A program made the position numbers and the translations under genes. Shown one piece after another: positions 26,945 through 36,154 of a stretch of DNA of 64,000 nucleotides. Source of the DNA: Brevundimonas subvibrioides ATCC 15264 (GTDB lineage Bacteria; Pseudomonadota; Alphaproteobacteria; Caulobacterales; Caulobacteraceae); assembly GCF_000144605.1 (NCBI RefSeq), contig NC_014375.1, positions 2,356,001-2,420,000 on the forward strand, given 5' to 3'. The notes under the pieces were generated by a model. That model had not been told where the DNA came from. It was given only the letters and a program-made list of their open reading frames with translations, and ran no database searches. Numbering within the stretch: position 1 is the stretch's first letter; every line of letters begins with the position of its first letter.

Positions 26945-27682
26945 ATGTCCGCCCTTCTCGACAAGATGCGTCGCCGCGCCGGCCGCTATCTGGATGTCCG
27001 CACCGTGCCGGTCCGCCCCGGATCCGGCGTGTTCAGCCTGTCGTTCGACGACATTCCCGCGACGGCCTGGACCGAGGCCGGGCCGATCCTGGCCGGGCAC
27101 GGCATCAAGGCGACCTACTATGTCTGCGGCGGGCTGGAGAGCGGCGCGAACCTCGACCTGCCCCAGTTCACCACCGCGCACCTGCAGGCCCTGTACGAGG
27201 CGGGCCACGAGGTCGGGTGCCACACCTATAGCCATGCCAATGCCCTGAGGCTGTCGGCGGCCGACTATGCGGCCGACCTGGAGCGCAACGCCGCCTGGGT
27301 GGCCGAGCGGCTGGACGGACACCGGATGCAGACCTTCGCCTGGCCGTTCGGCGATGTGGCGCGGGGAACCAAGGCCGTCGTCGCCGACCGGTTCGCCCTG
27401 GGCCGCGGCATCCGCGACGGAGTCAACGCCGCGTCGGCGGATCGGGCGAACCTGCAGGCCATCGGCCTGGAGAGCCGCCGCCTGCCCGGCTACGACCTCG
27501 AGGCCCTGATGGCGGAGACGGCGGAGCGGAAGGGCTGGCTGATCGCCTATGGCCACGACGTGATGGACGGACCGACGCCCTATGGGTGCACGCCGGACGA
27601 TCTGGACCGGGTCATCCGGCTGGCGAAGGCGGCGGGGCTGGAGATCGTGCCGGTCGGGGCGGCGTGGGCGCGGATGCAGTGA
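26945..27682 (+). CDS. Polysaccharide deacetylase (NodB-like) family protein
   Basis: The 245-aa product has the NodB homology signatures: LSFDDIPATA near residue 33 (catalytic Asp pair), GCHTYSHANAL near 94-104 (metal-binding His pair) and WPFGD near 137. Such enzymes remove N- or O-acetyl groups from chitin-like or peptidoglycan sugars. There is no signal peptide, so it may act in the cytoplasm or on a lipid-linked precursor. It starts 23 bp after dinB on the same strand. Confidence 0.85.
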   Translation: MSALLDKMRRRAGRYLDVRTVPVRPGSGVFSLSFDDIPATAWTEAGPILAGHGIKATYYVCGGLESGANLDLPQFTTAHLQALYEAGHEVGCHTYSHANALRLSAADYAADLERNAAWVAERLDGHRMQTFAWPFGDVARGTKAVVADRFALGRGIRDGVNAASADRANLQAIGLESRRLPGYDLEALMAETAERKGWLIAYGHDVMDGPTPYGCTPDDLDRVIRLAKAAGLEIVPVGAAWARMQ

Positions 27683-27710
27683 TCCTTCTCCCCTTGCGGG
27701 AGAAGGACCG

Positions 27711-28637
27711 CTAGGCCGCCTCCGCCATCTCCAGCGCCATCTTCCGCTGCTCGGCCCAGGGGATGAGCGTCGCCCGCGGCCAGGCGACCAGCCAGGAACT
27801 GGGCGTGTATTCGCCGCTCTCGATCAGGGCCTTGCGGGTCGGCGAGGAGGCGCTGGCGCGCTCCGAATGGATCGGCGCGGGGCCCTGGTGGATGATGAAG
27901 GCCCCGCCCTTCAGCGGGTTCAGCCGCAGATAGGCCAGGCGCGGGCTGATGGTTTCCAGCGGCGGATCGTAGAACCAGCTGGAGCCGATCATGCCGGCCA
28001 GCTCCGGCCGGGTCTTGCAGATCGCCGCGGCCGTCGCCCAGGCGCGGTCCCAGCCGGCCTCGTTGAAGTCGGCCAGTTGGCGGCTTTCGGTATGGACTTC
28101 CAGCCAGGGCTTCTTCCAGCCCTGGGCGCGGACGTACTGGATCAGCTGGCCCCAGCCGTGGCCCTCGCGGCCGTTCCGGACCACCTGCCCCGGTCCCATG
28201 GGCGAGGACAGGTCGATGGTCTGGGTCAGGGCCCCCGGCACGCTGAGCACCAGGGCCATGCGCACATCCTTGGCCCAGTGGTCGGCGTCATAGGGCGCGT
28301 CGGTCTCGGCCGCCCCGGTCAGGAACTCGGCCATCCGGTCGAGCCAGTAGGGATAGAGCTCCATCACCTCGCCCGGCAGGGCCGCCTGTTTCGCGCGCCC
28401 CGGCAGCTCCAGCGCCCAGGTGGCGACGAGCGCGCGGCGCAGGGCGTCGGTGGCGTCGGGGCCCAGGGCCCGGTCGGCGGCGTGGGCCGGAAGGTCGAAA
28501 TTCCAGTGGGGCGCGGCGGTCACCGCCGGCTCCACGGCCTCGACCGAGGCGATGTCGACCCGCGCCCGCTCTTCGGCGGTCAGACGGGCCCGGACGGCGT
28601 TGAACGCGGCGACCTGGGTGGGAGAGAGCGTTTCCAT
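27711..28637 (-). CDS. Conserved hypothetical protein, unknown function
   Basis: The 308-aa product is soluble, without a signal peptide or membrane segments. Recognisable features are a Trp-rich region (PHWNFDLP, ATWALELPG), a GHGWGQLIQYVRAQGW segment near residue 160 and a GSSWFYDPPLE segment near 220. I do not recognise a family. The ATG at 28637 is preferred over a GTG six codons upstream. It is convergent with the deacetylase gene and divergent from the RidA-like gene. Confidence 0.6.
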   Translation of the reverse strand: METLSPTQVAAFNAVRARLTAEERARVDIASVEAVEPAVTAAPHWNFDLPAHAADRALGPDATDALRRALVATWALELPGRAKQAALPGEVMELYPYWLDRMAEFLTGAAETDAPYDADHWAKDVRMALVLSVPGALTQTIDLSSPMGPGQVVRNGREGHGWGQLIQYVRAQGWKKPWLEVHTESRQLADFNEAGWDRAWATAAAICKTRPELAGMIGSSWFYDPPLETISPRLAYLRLNPLKGGAFIIHQGPAPIHSERASASSPTRKALIESGEYTPSSWLVAWPRATLIPWAEQRKMALEMAEAA

Positions 28638-28737
28638 GACGGCATCATGCCACACGCCGGTTGGCGAAGACTTAAGGGCTGGCGAGACGTCGCAGGCCCG
28701 CGCTAAACCGCCCCCAGATCCCTATCTGGAGCCCAGC

Positions 28738-29196
28738 ATGTCCATCACCGCCCGCCTGACCGAACTCGGCATCGACCTGCCCCAGCCCGCCGCGGCCGTG
28801 GCCAACTATGTGCCGTTCGTGCGCACGGGCAATCTGGTCCACATCTCGGGCCAGCTGTCGAACGACGCCTCGGGCGGGCTCAAGGGCACGGTGGGCGAGG
28901 ACGTCACGCCGGAACAGGCCAATGCCGGGGCGCGCCTGTGCGGCATCAACCTGCTGGCCCAGCTGAACGCCGCTCTGGACGGCGACCTCGACCGCGTCGT
29001 GCGCATCGTCAAGCTGGGCGGCTTCGTCCAGGCGGGACCGGGCTTCACCGCCATCCCCGCTGTCATCAACGGCTGTTCGGACCTGATGGTCGAGGTGTTC
29101 GGCGACGCCGGCCGCCACGCCCGCTCGGCCGTCGGCGTCTATCAGCTGCCCCTCGGCTTCGCCGTCGAGGTGGACGCCATCGTCGAGGTGCGGTGA
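28738..29196 (+). CDS. RidA family protein
   Basis: RidA-type proteins deaminate reactive enamine/imine intermediates or have related roles. The 152-aa product matches the larger YjgH/endoribonuclease L-PSP-like subgroup: VRTGNLVHISGQLS near residues 30-43, QANAGARLCGINLLAQLNA near 63-81 and RSAVGVYQLPLG at the end, where the conserved Arg binds the substrate carboxylate. The stop codon overlaps the GTG of the next gene (GTGA), so the two are coupled. Confidence 0.9.
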   Translation: MSITARLTELGIDLPQPAAAVANYVPFVRTGNLVHISGQLSNDASGGLKGTVGEDVTPEQANAGARLCGINLLAQLNAALDGDLDRVVRIVKLGGFVQAGPGFTAIPAVINGCSDLMVEVFGDAGRHARSAVGVYQLPLGFAVEVDAIVEVR

Positions 29197-30353
29197 ACGC
29201 CCAGCCCGAGTTCACCCTCCAGGTCCACGACAGCATCGCGGCCATCGGGCGCGAGGCGTGGGACGCCTGCGCCGGCCCGACCGGCGACCCCTTCGTCAGC
29301 TTCGACTTCCTGCACGCCTGTGAGGCGTCGGGCAGCGCTGTCGCGCGTCAGGGCTGGGGCCCGCGTCACCTGACCCTGATGGGTCCGGACGACGCGGTGC
29401 TGGGCTGCATGCCGCTGTATCTGAAGGGCCATAGCCAGGGCGAATACGTCTTCGATCACAGCTGGGCCGACGCCTATCAGCGGGCGGGCGGGCAGTATTA
29501 CCCGAAGCTGCTGGGGGCCGTGCCCTTCACGCCCGCGACCGGGCCGCGGTTCCTGCACGCGCCCGGGACGGACGGGGCGACGGTCCGCGCGGCCCTGATC
29601 GAGGGGGCGCTTACCCTGACCCAGCGGCTGGGCGTGTCGTCGCTGCACGTCAATTTTCCGAACGCACCGGAATGGTCGGCGATGGGCGAGGCCGGGATGC
29701 TGCGCCGCCAGGACATGCAGTTCATCTGGAGGAACGACGGCTACGCCACCTTCGACGACTTCCTGGCCGCCCTGTCGTCCAACCGGCGAAAGACCATCCG
29801 GCGGGAACGCCGCGAGGCGCAGGGCGACCTGGACATCCGGGTGCTGACCGGCTCCGACCTGACCGAGGCCCACTGGGACGCCTTCTTCGACTTCTACCAG
29901 GACACCGGGGCCCGGAAATGGGGTCGCCCCTATCTGACCCGCGCCTTCTTCTCAATGATCGGGGAGACGATGGCGGACCAGATCGCCCTGGTCATGGCTT
30001 TCCGCGACGAGACCCCGATTGCCGGAGCCCTGAACTTCATCGGCCGCGACGCCCTGTACGGCCGCCAGTGGGGCGCGCTGGAGGAGGTGCCCTTCCTCCA
30101 TTTCGAGCTCTGCTACTACCAGGCCATCGACTTCGCGATCAGCCGGGGCCTCTCCCGCGTCGAGGCGGGGGCCCAGGGCGAGCACAAGATCGCGCGCGGC
30201 TACCTGCCCTCCCCCGTCTATTCCGCCCACTGGATCTCGGACCCGGCCCTGCGGACCCCGGTGGCGCGGTATCTGGAGCAGGAACGCAGCGGTGTGGAGG
30301 CGGAGATTGTGGCGATGACGGCGGAGCTGTCGCCTTACAGGTCGATTGCGTAG
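29193..30353 (+). CDS. GNAT/FemAB-like protein (DUF482 family)
   Basis: The 386-aa product resembles the DUF482/peptidogalycan family with a GNAT-fold FemAB-like core. It has an N-terminal QVHDSIAAIGREAWDACAG, a central RKTIRRERREA basic segment near residue 205 and a C-terminal GAQGEHKIARGYLP motif that is strongly conserved in the family. Family members may transfer acyl or amino-acyl groups, but the substrate is not established. The GTG start overlaps the RidA-like stop codon. Confidence 0.82.
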   Translation: MNAQPEFTLQVHDSIAAIGREAWDACAGPTGDPFVSFDFLHACEASGSAVARQGWGPRHLTLMGPDDAVLGCMPLYLKGHSQGEYVFDHSWADAYQRAGGQYYPKLLGAVPFTPATGPRFLHAPGTDGATVRAALIEGALTLTQRLGVSSLHVNFPNAPEWSAMGEAGMLRRQDMQFIWRNDGYATFDDFLAALSSNRRKTIRRERREAQGDLDIRVLTGSDLTEAHWDAFFDFYQDTGARKWGRPYLTRAFFSMIGETMADQIALVMAFRDETPIAGALNFIGRDALYGRQWGALEEVPFLHFELCYYQAIDFAISRGLSRVEAGAQGEHKIARGYLPSPVYSAHWISDPALRTPVARYLEQERSGVEAEIVAMTAELSPYRSIA

Positions 30354-30381
30354 GTTAGTCGGGACTGGCAGCCTCCGCACG

Positions 30382-30699
30382 ATGCGCAGGTTGGTCGGGA
30401 TGCTCGGTTTGGTTCTAACTTCGCTTGTTGCGGCGTGTGGCCCCGTGCCGAACAGTTTTAGCGTCAAGACAGGCCCTGATGCGACGTCCGTAGTCCTGCA
30501 CCTTTGCGGTCGAACGCAGCGCCTTCAGAGAGCGGGTGACCGATTCGTTGGAATCCAAGGCATAAATTGCGAAGGAGACGGAGAAATCATCGTCTCGCAG
30601 GATGGTTCAACCGTGCGATGCGTAGTCGGCTACGTCACGCCTGGCGCCGTGCAAGACTTCCCGTTCGTGGTCGAAAACGGCCTTTGTCGCCCAGCCTAA
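30382..30699 (+). CDS. Small lipoprotein, lower GC
   Basis: The 105-aa product has a type II signal peptide with the lipobox LVAAC (Cys19), so it is probably lipidated. The mature part has three further cysteines (HLCGR, INCEG, VRCVV) and one near the C-terminus (LCRPA), giving possible disulfides. I do not recognise a family. The gene is noticeably less GC-rich than its neighbours. The ATG at 30382 was chosen over one 36 bp upstream because it yields the compact signal peptide. Confidence 0.65.
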   Translation: MRRLVGMLGLVLTSLVAACGPVPNSFSVKTGPDATSVVLHLCGRTQRLQRAGDRFVGIQGINCEGDGEIIVSQDGSTVRCVVGYVTPGAVQDFPFVVENGLCRPA

Positions 30700-30720
30700 A
30701 CCCGGCACCACGGCCAACCA

Positions 30721-31302
30721 TCACCCTCGCTCCGCCGCCGCCCCAAACAGCCGCGCGATCTCCCCGTCGACCGCCGCCGCGTTGTCCAGTTCGACCACGG
30801 CGCTCAGCCGCTCCGACCAGCTTTCCTTCCTCACCGCCGGCGAAAGCCGCGCCGAGGCCTCCGGTTCCAGCTTCAGCCCCAGCAGCGCCCGCCCGCCCTT
30901 CAGCGGCCGGATGGCTGCGAACTGAACCGCGCGGCTGAAGGCCGTGTAGCCTTTCCGCTGGCCCGACATGACGCCCTCGACGCCGGCGGCCACCGCCTCG
31001 ACCGCCTCCATGATCGCCAGCGATCCGGCGTCCTTCCACAGGGCGGCGCGCAGTTCGGCGGGTTCGTCCCAGCCGGGATTGCCCTCCGCGCGGACCGCGT
31101 CGAGGATCTGGGCCGCATGGTTCTGGCCGAGGCCGTGTTCGGCTTTCAGCCAGGCGGCCCGGGCGCGGTGCGCGGTCTCGGGGCAGGTCTTCATGATCTC
31201 GACCCAGGCCGCCAACGGCTTGCCGGTCTGGGCCTCGAAATTGGCCTGCACCGAGGCGAACCATTTCGCCTGGCGCTCGGTCAGCTGGGGTCCCGGCTTC
31301 AC
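30721..31302 (-). CDS. DUF4287-type protein
   Basis: The 193-aa soluble product starts with [20 protein letters not shown] and has [17 protein letters not shown], then [12 protein letters not shown], the pattern of the DUF4287 helical domain. The C-terminal region (residues 100-190) resembles the DUF5655 domain that often follows it. Function is unknown. The GTG at 31302 overlaps the stop of the upstream gene (GTGA), indicating coupled translation. Confidence 0.75.
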   Translation of the reverse strand: MKPGPQLTERQAKWFASVQANFEAQTGKPLAAWVEIMKTCPETAHRARAAWLKAEHGLGQNHAAQILDAVRAEGNPGWDEPAELRAALWKDAGSLAIMEAVEAVAAGVEGVMSGQRKGYTAFSRAVQFAAIRPLKGGRALLGLKLEPEASARLSPAVRKESWSERLSAVVELDNAAAVDGEIARLFGAAAERG

Positions 31303-32138
31303 GACAGCCAGCGCGCCAGATTGGTCATATAGGTCCGCGTCTGCCGCAGGCCTTCGGGGTCGCGGACGATGGCGTCGCCCGGCGGTTCGTCGACGAAGCT
31401 GGGGCAGCCGTCGCGGGGGTCCCAGTTGTAGTCGCAGAAATGGTGGAAGGTGCTCTGGGCCACGCCCCGGCCCGCGCCGTCCGCGCCCTCGAAGGCGACG
31501 GCGATGTTGAACGGCCGCTGCGTGGTGCGGCTGACGCCGGTGGCGATGACCCGGGCGTCCGGGGCCTCGGCCGGAGCCCCCACCCCGCCCTCGTGCGGAT
31601 GAGCGGGCAGGAGACGGATCACGCCCTCGCCGTCCTTCAGCAGGGGATGGACCTCGCCCACCGGGGTGATGGTCTGAACGTCGCCGTTCGCGCCGGAATG
31701 ATAGTTGGGCCAGTCGATATGGGTGGTGTCCACGTCGTCCCGGGCGTTGCGGCTGGCGTCCGGGTCCGGGTTCTTCGAGTGGAAATAGTGGGCCGCGCCG
31801 AGCCCGCCGAGGGTACAGACCGAGGTGCCCAGGTCCATGTGATCGCGGGTCACCATCAGCCCGCCCCCCTTCGCCCGAAACCGGCCGATGGCCGCGCACT
31901 CGTCGGCGTTCAGCCCGTCGCCGGTGTCGACCGCGAACAGCCACAGCTGGTCGAAGTGGCTGGTGTCGAGCGACCCCAGCACGGGATCAGTCGCTCCGCC
32001 CGGCACGGCCCGGTCGCGCGCAATGACCTCGACGCCCTCCAGCGCGGCCAGGTGCGCGACGAGGCGCGAGAAGCGGCCGATATTCCAGTCGTCCTCGATG
32101 GGCGGAATCGTGGTCTGAAGCAGTATCCGGGTGGTCAT
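31299..32138 (-). CDS. Hypothetical protein, possibly ThuA/amidotransferase-like
   Basis: The 279-aa soluble product has a Rossmann-like opening ([10 protein letters not shown]), a region [20 protein letters not shown] near residues 65-85 and [14 protein letters not shown] near 92, similar in style to ThuA-like or class I amidotransferase-like folds. No catalytic Cys nucleophile elbow is evident. The C-terminal part has [15 protein letters not shown]. The ATG at 32138 is preferred over 32147 because AGGA lies at proper spacing. Cotranslated with the DUF4287 gene. Confidence 0.55.
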   Translation of the reverse strand: MTTRILLQTTIPPIEDDWNIGRFSRLVAHLAALEGVEVIARDRAVPGGATDPVLGSLDTSHFDQLWLFAVDTGDGLNADECAAIGRFRAKGGGLMVTRDHMDLGTSVCTLGGLGAAHYFHSKNPDPDASRNARDDVDTTHIDWPNYHSGANGDVQTITPVGEVHPLLKDGEGVIRLLPAHPHEGGVGAPAEAPDARVIATGVSRTTQRPFNIAVAFEGADGAGRGVAQSTFHHFCDYNWDPRDGCPSFVDEPPGDAIVRDPEGLRQTRTYMTNLARWLS

Positions 32139-32213
32139 CGACGCCATCCTGCCTATGTGAACCGTGAAGGTAGGACCGCGCCGCGCCGTCCGCTACCGCA
32201 GTCTGTGACACCC

Positions 32214-34067
32214 ATGCCCATCCGCCGCCTGCCGCCCGAGACCGTCAACCGCATCGCCGCCGGCGAGGTGGTCGAACGCCCGGCCAGCGCCATCAAGGAG
32301 CTGGTCGAGAACGCGCTGGACGCCGGGGCGACCCGGATCGAGGTCCAGGCCGACGGTGGGGGACTGTCGCGCATCCTGATCGCCGACGATGGCCACGGCA
32401 TGGCCCCGGACCAGCTGGCCCTGGCCGTCGAACGCCATGCGACGTCCAAGCTGGAGCCCGACGACGCCGGCGACGTCGATCTGCTGCGCATCTCCACCCT
32501 GGGCTTCCGCGGCGAGGCCCTGCCCTCGATCGGCTCGGTGGCCCGGCTGACGATCACCAGCCGCAGCCCCGGCGGCGACGCCCACCAGATCACCGTCGAG
32601 GGGGGCGACCAGCGCCCGGTCGCCCCCGCCGGCTTCCCCGGGCCGCACGGGGCGCGGGTCGAGGTCCGCGACCTGTTCTACGCCACGCCCGCCCGGCTGA
32701 AGTTCATGAAGTCGGAGCGGTCCGAGGCCATGGCCATCTCGGAAGAGATCAAGCGCCAGGCCATGGCACACGAGGGGGTGGCCTTCACGCTGGACCTCGA
32801 CGGCCGCACGACCCTGCGCCTGCCCGCCGAACACCCCGGCGACGAGGGCCGGCTGAAGCGGCTCGCCGCCCTGCTGGGCCGGGATTTCGAGGCCAATGCC
32901 CTGCTGATCGACCAGTCGCGCGAGGGCATCCGCCTGTCGGGCTATGCCGGTCTGCCGACCTACAGCCGCGGCAACGGCGGGCACCAGTATCTGTTCGTCA
33001 ACGGGCGGCCGGTGCGCGACCGGCTGCTGCAGGGGGCTCTGCGCGGGGCCTATGCCGACTTCCTCGCCCGTGACCGGCACCCGGCGGCGGTCCTGTTCCT
33101 CGAGATCGACCCCCTGTTCGTCGACGTCAACGTCCACCCCGCCAAGGCCGAGGTCCGGTTCCGCGATCCGGCCCTGGTGCGCGGCCTGATCGTCGGGGCC
33201 CTGCGCCACGCCCTGCACGCCGCCGGCCACCGCGCCTCGACCACCGTCGCCGACAGCGTGCTGGCCGGCTTCACGGCCCACACCGGTGCCGCCTTCAGTC
33301 CGAGCTCACAGACCTCGCAAGGCTTCGCCGGCGGATTCAGCGGCTGGACAGGCTGGGACCGGCCCGTCGCGGCGAACCAGGACATTCCCGGCCTGTCGGA
33401 GCGCAGCGCCCGCGTGGAGGCCCCGCCGCCCGGCTTTACCGGCTGGCCCGAGCAGTCGGGCGCCGCCAACACCTCAGACCCCATCGACCAGCCGCTGGGC
33501 GCCGCGCGCGCCCAGGTCCACGGCACCTATATCGTCGCCCAGACAAGGGACGGCCTGGTCGTGGTCGACCAGCACGCCGCCCACGAACGCCTCGTCTACG
33601 AGCGGATGAAGGTCCAGATGGCCCAGGGGTCGGTCACCCGTCAGGCCCTGCTGACACCCGAGGTGGTCGAGCTGGACCCGGCCGAGGCGGACCGGGTCCT
33701 GGCCCGCGCCGACGAACTGGCCGAGCTGGGCCTGATCGTCGAACCGTTCGGCGGCGGGGCCGTGCTGGTCCGCGAGACCCCGGCCCTGCTGGGCGACACC
33801 GACGTCCAGGGCCTGATCCGCGACATCGCCGACGACCTGGCCGAACACGGCGCGGCGCTGGCCCTGTCCGAGCGGCTGGGCGAGGTCTGCGGCACCATGG
33901 CCTGCCACGGCTCGGTCCGCGCCGGCCGCGTCCTGTCCGCGCCCGAGATGAACGCCCTGCTGCGCCAGATGGAGGCCACCCCCCACTCCGGCCAATGCAA
34001 CCACGGCCGTCCGACCTATGTGGAGCTGAAGCTCCACGACCTCGAGAAGCTGTTCGGGCGGCGATGA
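32214..34067 (+). CDS. mutL: DNA mismatch repair protein MutL
   Basis: MutL couples MutS mismatch recognition to strand removal. The 617-aa product has the GHKL ATPase N-terminus ([20 protein letters not shown] near residues 14-33, [15 protein letters not shown]), a disordered Pro/Ser-rich linker near 360-420 and a C-terminal dimerisation domain. The metal-binding endonuclease motif DQHAxxExxxxE is intact ([12 protein letters not shown] near residue 452), with the supporting CNHGRPT motif at the end. This MutL should nick DNA itself, as expected where MutH is missing. Confidence 0.96.
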   Translation: MPIRRLPPETVNRIAAGEVVERPASAIKELVENALDAGATRIEVQADGGGLSRILIADDGHGMAPDQLALAVERHATSKLEPDDAGDVDLLRISTLGFRGEALPSIGSVARLTITSRSPGGDAHQITVEGGDQRPVAPAGFPGPHGARVEVRDLFYATPARLKFMKSERSEAMAISEEIKRQAMAHEGVAFTLDLDGRTTLRLPAEHPGDEGRLKRLAALLGRDFEANALLIDQSREGIRLSGYAGLPTYSRGNGGHQYLFVNGRPVRDRLLQGALRGAYADFLARDRHPAAVLFLEIDPLFVDVNVHPAKAEVRFRDPALVRGLIVGALRHALHAAGHRASTTVADSVLAGFTAHTGAAFSPSSQTSQGFAGGFSGWTGWDRPVAANQDIPGLSERSARVEAPPPGFTGWPEQSGAANTSDPIDQPLGAARAQVHGTYIVAQTRDGLVVVDQHAAHERLVYERMKVQMAQGSVTRQALLTPEVVELDPAEADRVLARADELAELGLIVEPFGGGAVLVRETPALLGDTDVQGLIRDIADDLAEHGAALALSERLGEVCGTMACHGSVRAGRVLSAPEMNALLRQMEATPHSGQCNHGRPTYVELKLHDLEKLFGRR

Positions 34068-34103
34068 CAGTCCTGTCGGCCTGTCCCCGCGTTAGGTGAA
34101 GCC

Positions 34104-34565
34104 ATGCCCTCCGTCCTCTTCGTCTGCCTCGGCAACATCTGTCGCTCGCCCCTGGCCGAGGCCGCCCTGCGCGCCGAGGCGGATCGGCTGGGCCTCGACC
34201 TCGTGGTGGACTCGGCGGGCACCGGTGACTGGCACATCGGCGATCCGCCCGATCCCCGCGCCCGGGCGGTCGCCGCCCGCCACGGCATCGACATTTCGGG
34301 CTATCAGGGCCGGCAGGTGAAGCCGGCGGATTTCCGCCGGTTCACCCACATCGTCGCGCTCGACCACGACAACCTGTCGAACATGCGCCGGCTGGCCCCC
34401 GCCGACGCGCTGGCGGAGCTCAGCCTGCTGCTGGACCATGTGCCGGGCCGCGAGGGCCAGGCCGTGACCGATCCGTATTTCGGCGACGACGACGGCTTCG
34501 ACGTCACCTGGGCCGAAGTCACCGCCGCGGCGGCCGGACTGGCGGCGCGGCTGCGCGGCGGCTGA
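34104..34565 (+). CDS. Low-molecular-weight protein tyrosine phosphatase
   Basis: The 153-aa cytoplasmic product has the PTP loop FVCLGNICRSPLAE with catalytic Cys8 and Arg14, and the general-acid Asp in VTDPYFGDDDG near residue 122. Bacterial members dephosphorylate tyrosine kinases of capsule export or small phospho-compounds. No tyrosine kinase gene is adjacent. It begins about 36 bp after mutL and is convergent with rsmD. Confidence 0.93.
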   Translation: MPSVLFVCLGNICRSPLAEAALRAEADRLGLDLVVDSAGTGDWHIGDPPDPRARAVAARHGIDISGYQGRQVKPADFRRFTHIVALDHDNLSNMRRLAPADALAELSLLLDHVPGREGQAVTDPYFGDDDGFDVTWAEVTAAAAGLAARLRGG

Positions 34566-34596
34566 TCGGTGCCGCACAAGGCAGCGCCCGAAGGCC

Positions 34597-35163
34597 CTAG
34601 GGCAGAACCCGCAGGAACAGCACCCGCGCCGCCCCGTAGTCGCGCGCGTCCAGCCGCTCGAAGCCGGGCGTCTCGATCTCGGGCTCGTCCGACCCGCGCT
34701 CGAACACCACGAGAGCCTCCGGCTTCAGCCATCTGCCGTCCAGCAGACGCTGCAGGGACTGTTCGCCCAGCCCCTTGCCATAGGGCGGGTCGAGGAAGGC
34801 GAGGTCGAACGCCTCCCCGTCCGACCCCGGCCGGACGCCGAGATCCACGGCGCTGCGCCGGTGCACCCGTGTCGTGCCCAGAAGGCCATAGGCGTCGGCG
34901 TTCTCGCGGATCACGCCGCGCGCCAGCTCGTCGGTCTCTACGAACAGGCAGAAGGCCGCGCCCCGGCTGATGGCCTCGAAGCCCAGGGCCCCCGAGCCGG
35001 CGAACAGGTCCATGACCCGCATCCCCTGGAGCGGCTCAGCCCAGGCCGCATGCTCCAGCACATTGAACACGGCTTGCCGCGCGCGGTCCGAGGTCGGGCG
35101 CGTGCCCTGACCCTCCGGCGCCACGATGGCCCGGCCCTTCAGCTTTCCAGATACGATCCTCAT
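34597..35163 (-). CDS. rsmD: 16S rRNA (guanine966-N2)-methyltransferase
   Basis: RsmD methylates guanine 966 of 16S rRNA in the 30S subunit. The 188-aa product has the typical start MRIVSGKLKGRAI, the substrate-loop motif RPTSDRARQAVFNVL, the SAM-binding DLFAGSGALGFEA near residues 51-63 and the catalytic DPPY near residue 126. The ATG at 35163 gives the standard family N-terminus. In many genomes it is next to the pseudouridine synthase gene; here they are separated by a CPBP protease gene. Confidence 0.94.
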   Translation of the reverse strand: MRIVSGKLKGRAIVAPEGQGTRPTSDRARQAVFNVLEHAAWAEPLQGMRVMDLFAGSGALGFEAISRGAAFCLFVETDELARGVIRENADAYGLLGTTRVHRRSAVDLGVRPGSDGEAFDLAFLDPPYGKGLGEQSLQRLLDGRWLKPEALVVFERGSDEPEIETPGFERLDARDYGAARVLFLRVLP

Positions 35164-35209
35164 GCGCCTGCCTCTGGACCGAAACCGCGACGCAATGCAA
35201 CGGTGAGCC

Positions 35210-36154
35210 ATGCCCCCCTATGAAGCCCTGATCCGCGCCGTCCCGCTGGCGCGCCGGTCGCCCATGGTCACCGGCTTCACGCCGCAATGCCCCTGGCTCA
35301 AGCTGATCGGCTTCATCGCCCTGGCGATGCTGCTGATGGTCGTCGTCACCCTCGTCCTGGTCATCGTCGTCCGCATCATCACGGGAAGCCCCGATCAACT
35401 GAGCCTGTCCGGCCCCCTGGCCGAGACGCCGCTCCGCCTGATCGACGAGAGCAAGCAGACCCTGTTTCTGGCGGCGATTCTGGGCAGTCTGGCCGTGGCC
35501 GTTCTCGCCGCGGCCGCCATGATCTATCTGCGGCCCCTCACCGACTTCCTGTGGCCGGGTCGCCGGTTCAACGCCTGGGACCTCGGGGTCGGCTTCCTGG
35601 CGATGGGCTGCGTCAGCGTGATCCTGTTCCCCGTCTATCTGCTGATGGGCGCGGAGTGGACGCCGCCGCTGTTCAGCCCGATCTATGCCGACTGGACGCG
35701 CCCGGTCTTCGTCGTCGCGAGCGTCGTGGGCCTGCTCGGGGCGGCGGCGGCGGAAGAGGTCATCTGCCGCGGCGTCCTGCTGCGGCTGAGCACCCAGCTC
35801 ACGCGCCACCCCGTCGTCCTGTGCCTGATCAACGGCCTGCTGTTCTCGGCCCTGCACCTCGACCCGGATCCCGTGGCCTTCGTCGCCCGGGCCCTGTCCG
35901 GCGCGATCTGGACCTGGGCCGCGATCCGGCTGGGCGGGCTGGAGTTCGCCATCGGCGCGCATCTGGCCAACAACCTGATGATCGCCCTGTTCTGGCAGCC
36001 CCTGTCGGCGATGGAGGTGGGACGCGATTCGGACTGGGTCGAGCTGGCACCCGAGATCTTCGTCACGGCCATCATGCTGGTCGTCATCGAGCGGCTGGCC
36101 GACGGCCCGCGCGACTGGCGACCGGCCGGATCAGCCCCGCGAGGGGCCGCGTGA
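35210..36154 (+). CDS. CPBP family intramembrane metalloprotease
   Basis: The 314-aa membrane protein has about eight hydrophobic segments. The ABI/CPBP motifs are present: EEVICRG near residue 182 (EExxxR), FSALHLDP near 212 (FxxxH) and HLANNLM near 250 (HxxxN). Related enzymes include Rce1 and bacterial immunity or processing proteases. The substrate is unknown. The last 24 bp overlap the 3' end of the convergent pseudouridine synthase gene. Confidence 0.88.
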   Translation: MPPYEALIRAVPLARRSPMVTGFTPQCPWLKLIGFIALAMLLMVVVTLVLVIVVRIITGSPDQLSLSGPLAETPLRLIDESKQTLFLAAILGSLAVAVLAAAAMIYLRPLTDFLWPGRRFNAWDLGVGFLAMGCVSVILFPVYLLMGAEWTPPLFSPIYADWTRPVFVVASVVGLLGAAAAEEVICRGVLLRLSTQLTRHPVVLCLINGLLFSALHLDPDPVAFVARALSGAIWTWAAIRLGGLEFAIGAHLANNLMIALFWQPLSAMEVGRDSDWVELAPEIFVTAIMLVVIERLADGPRDWRPAGSAPRGAA

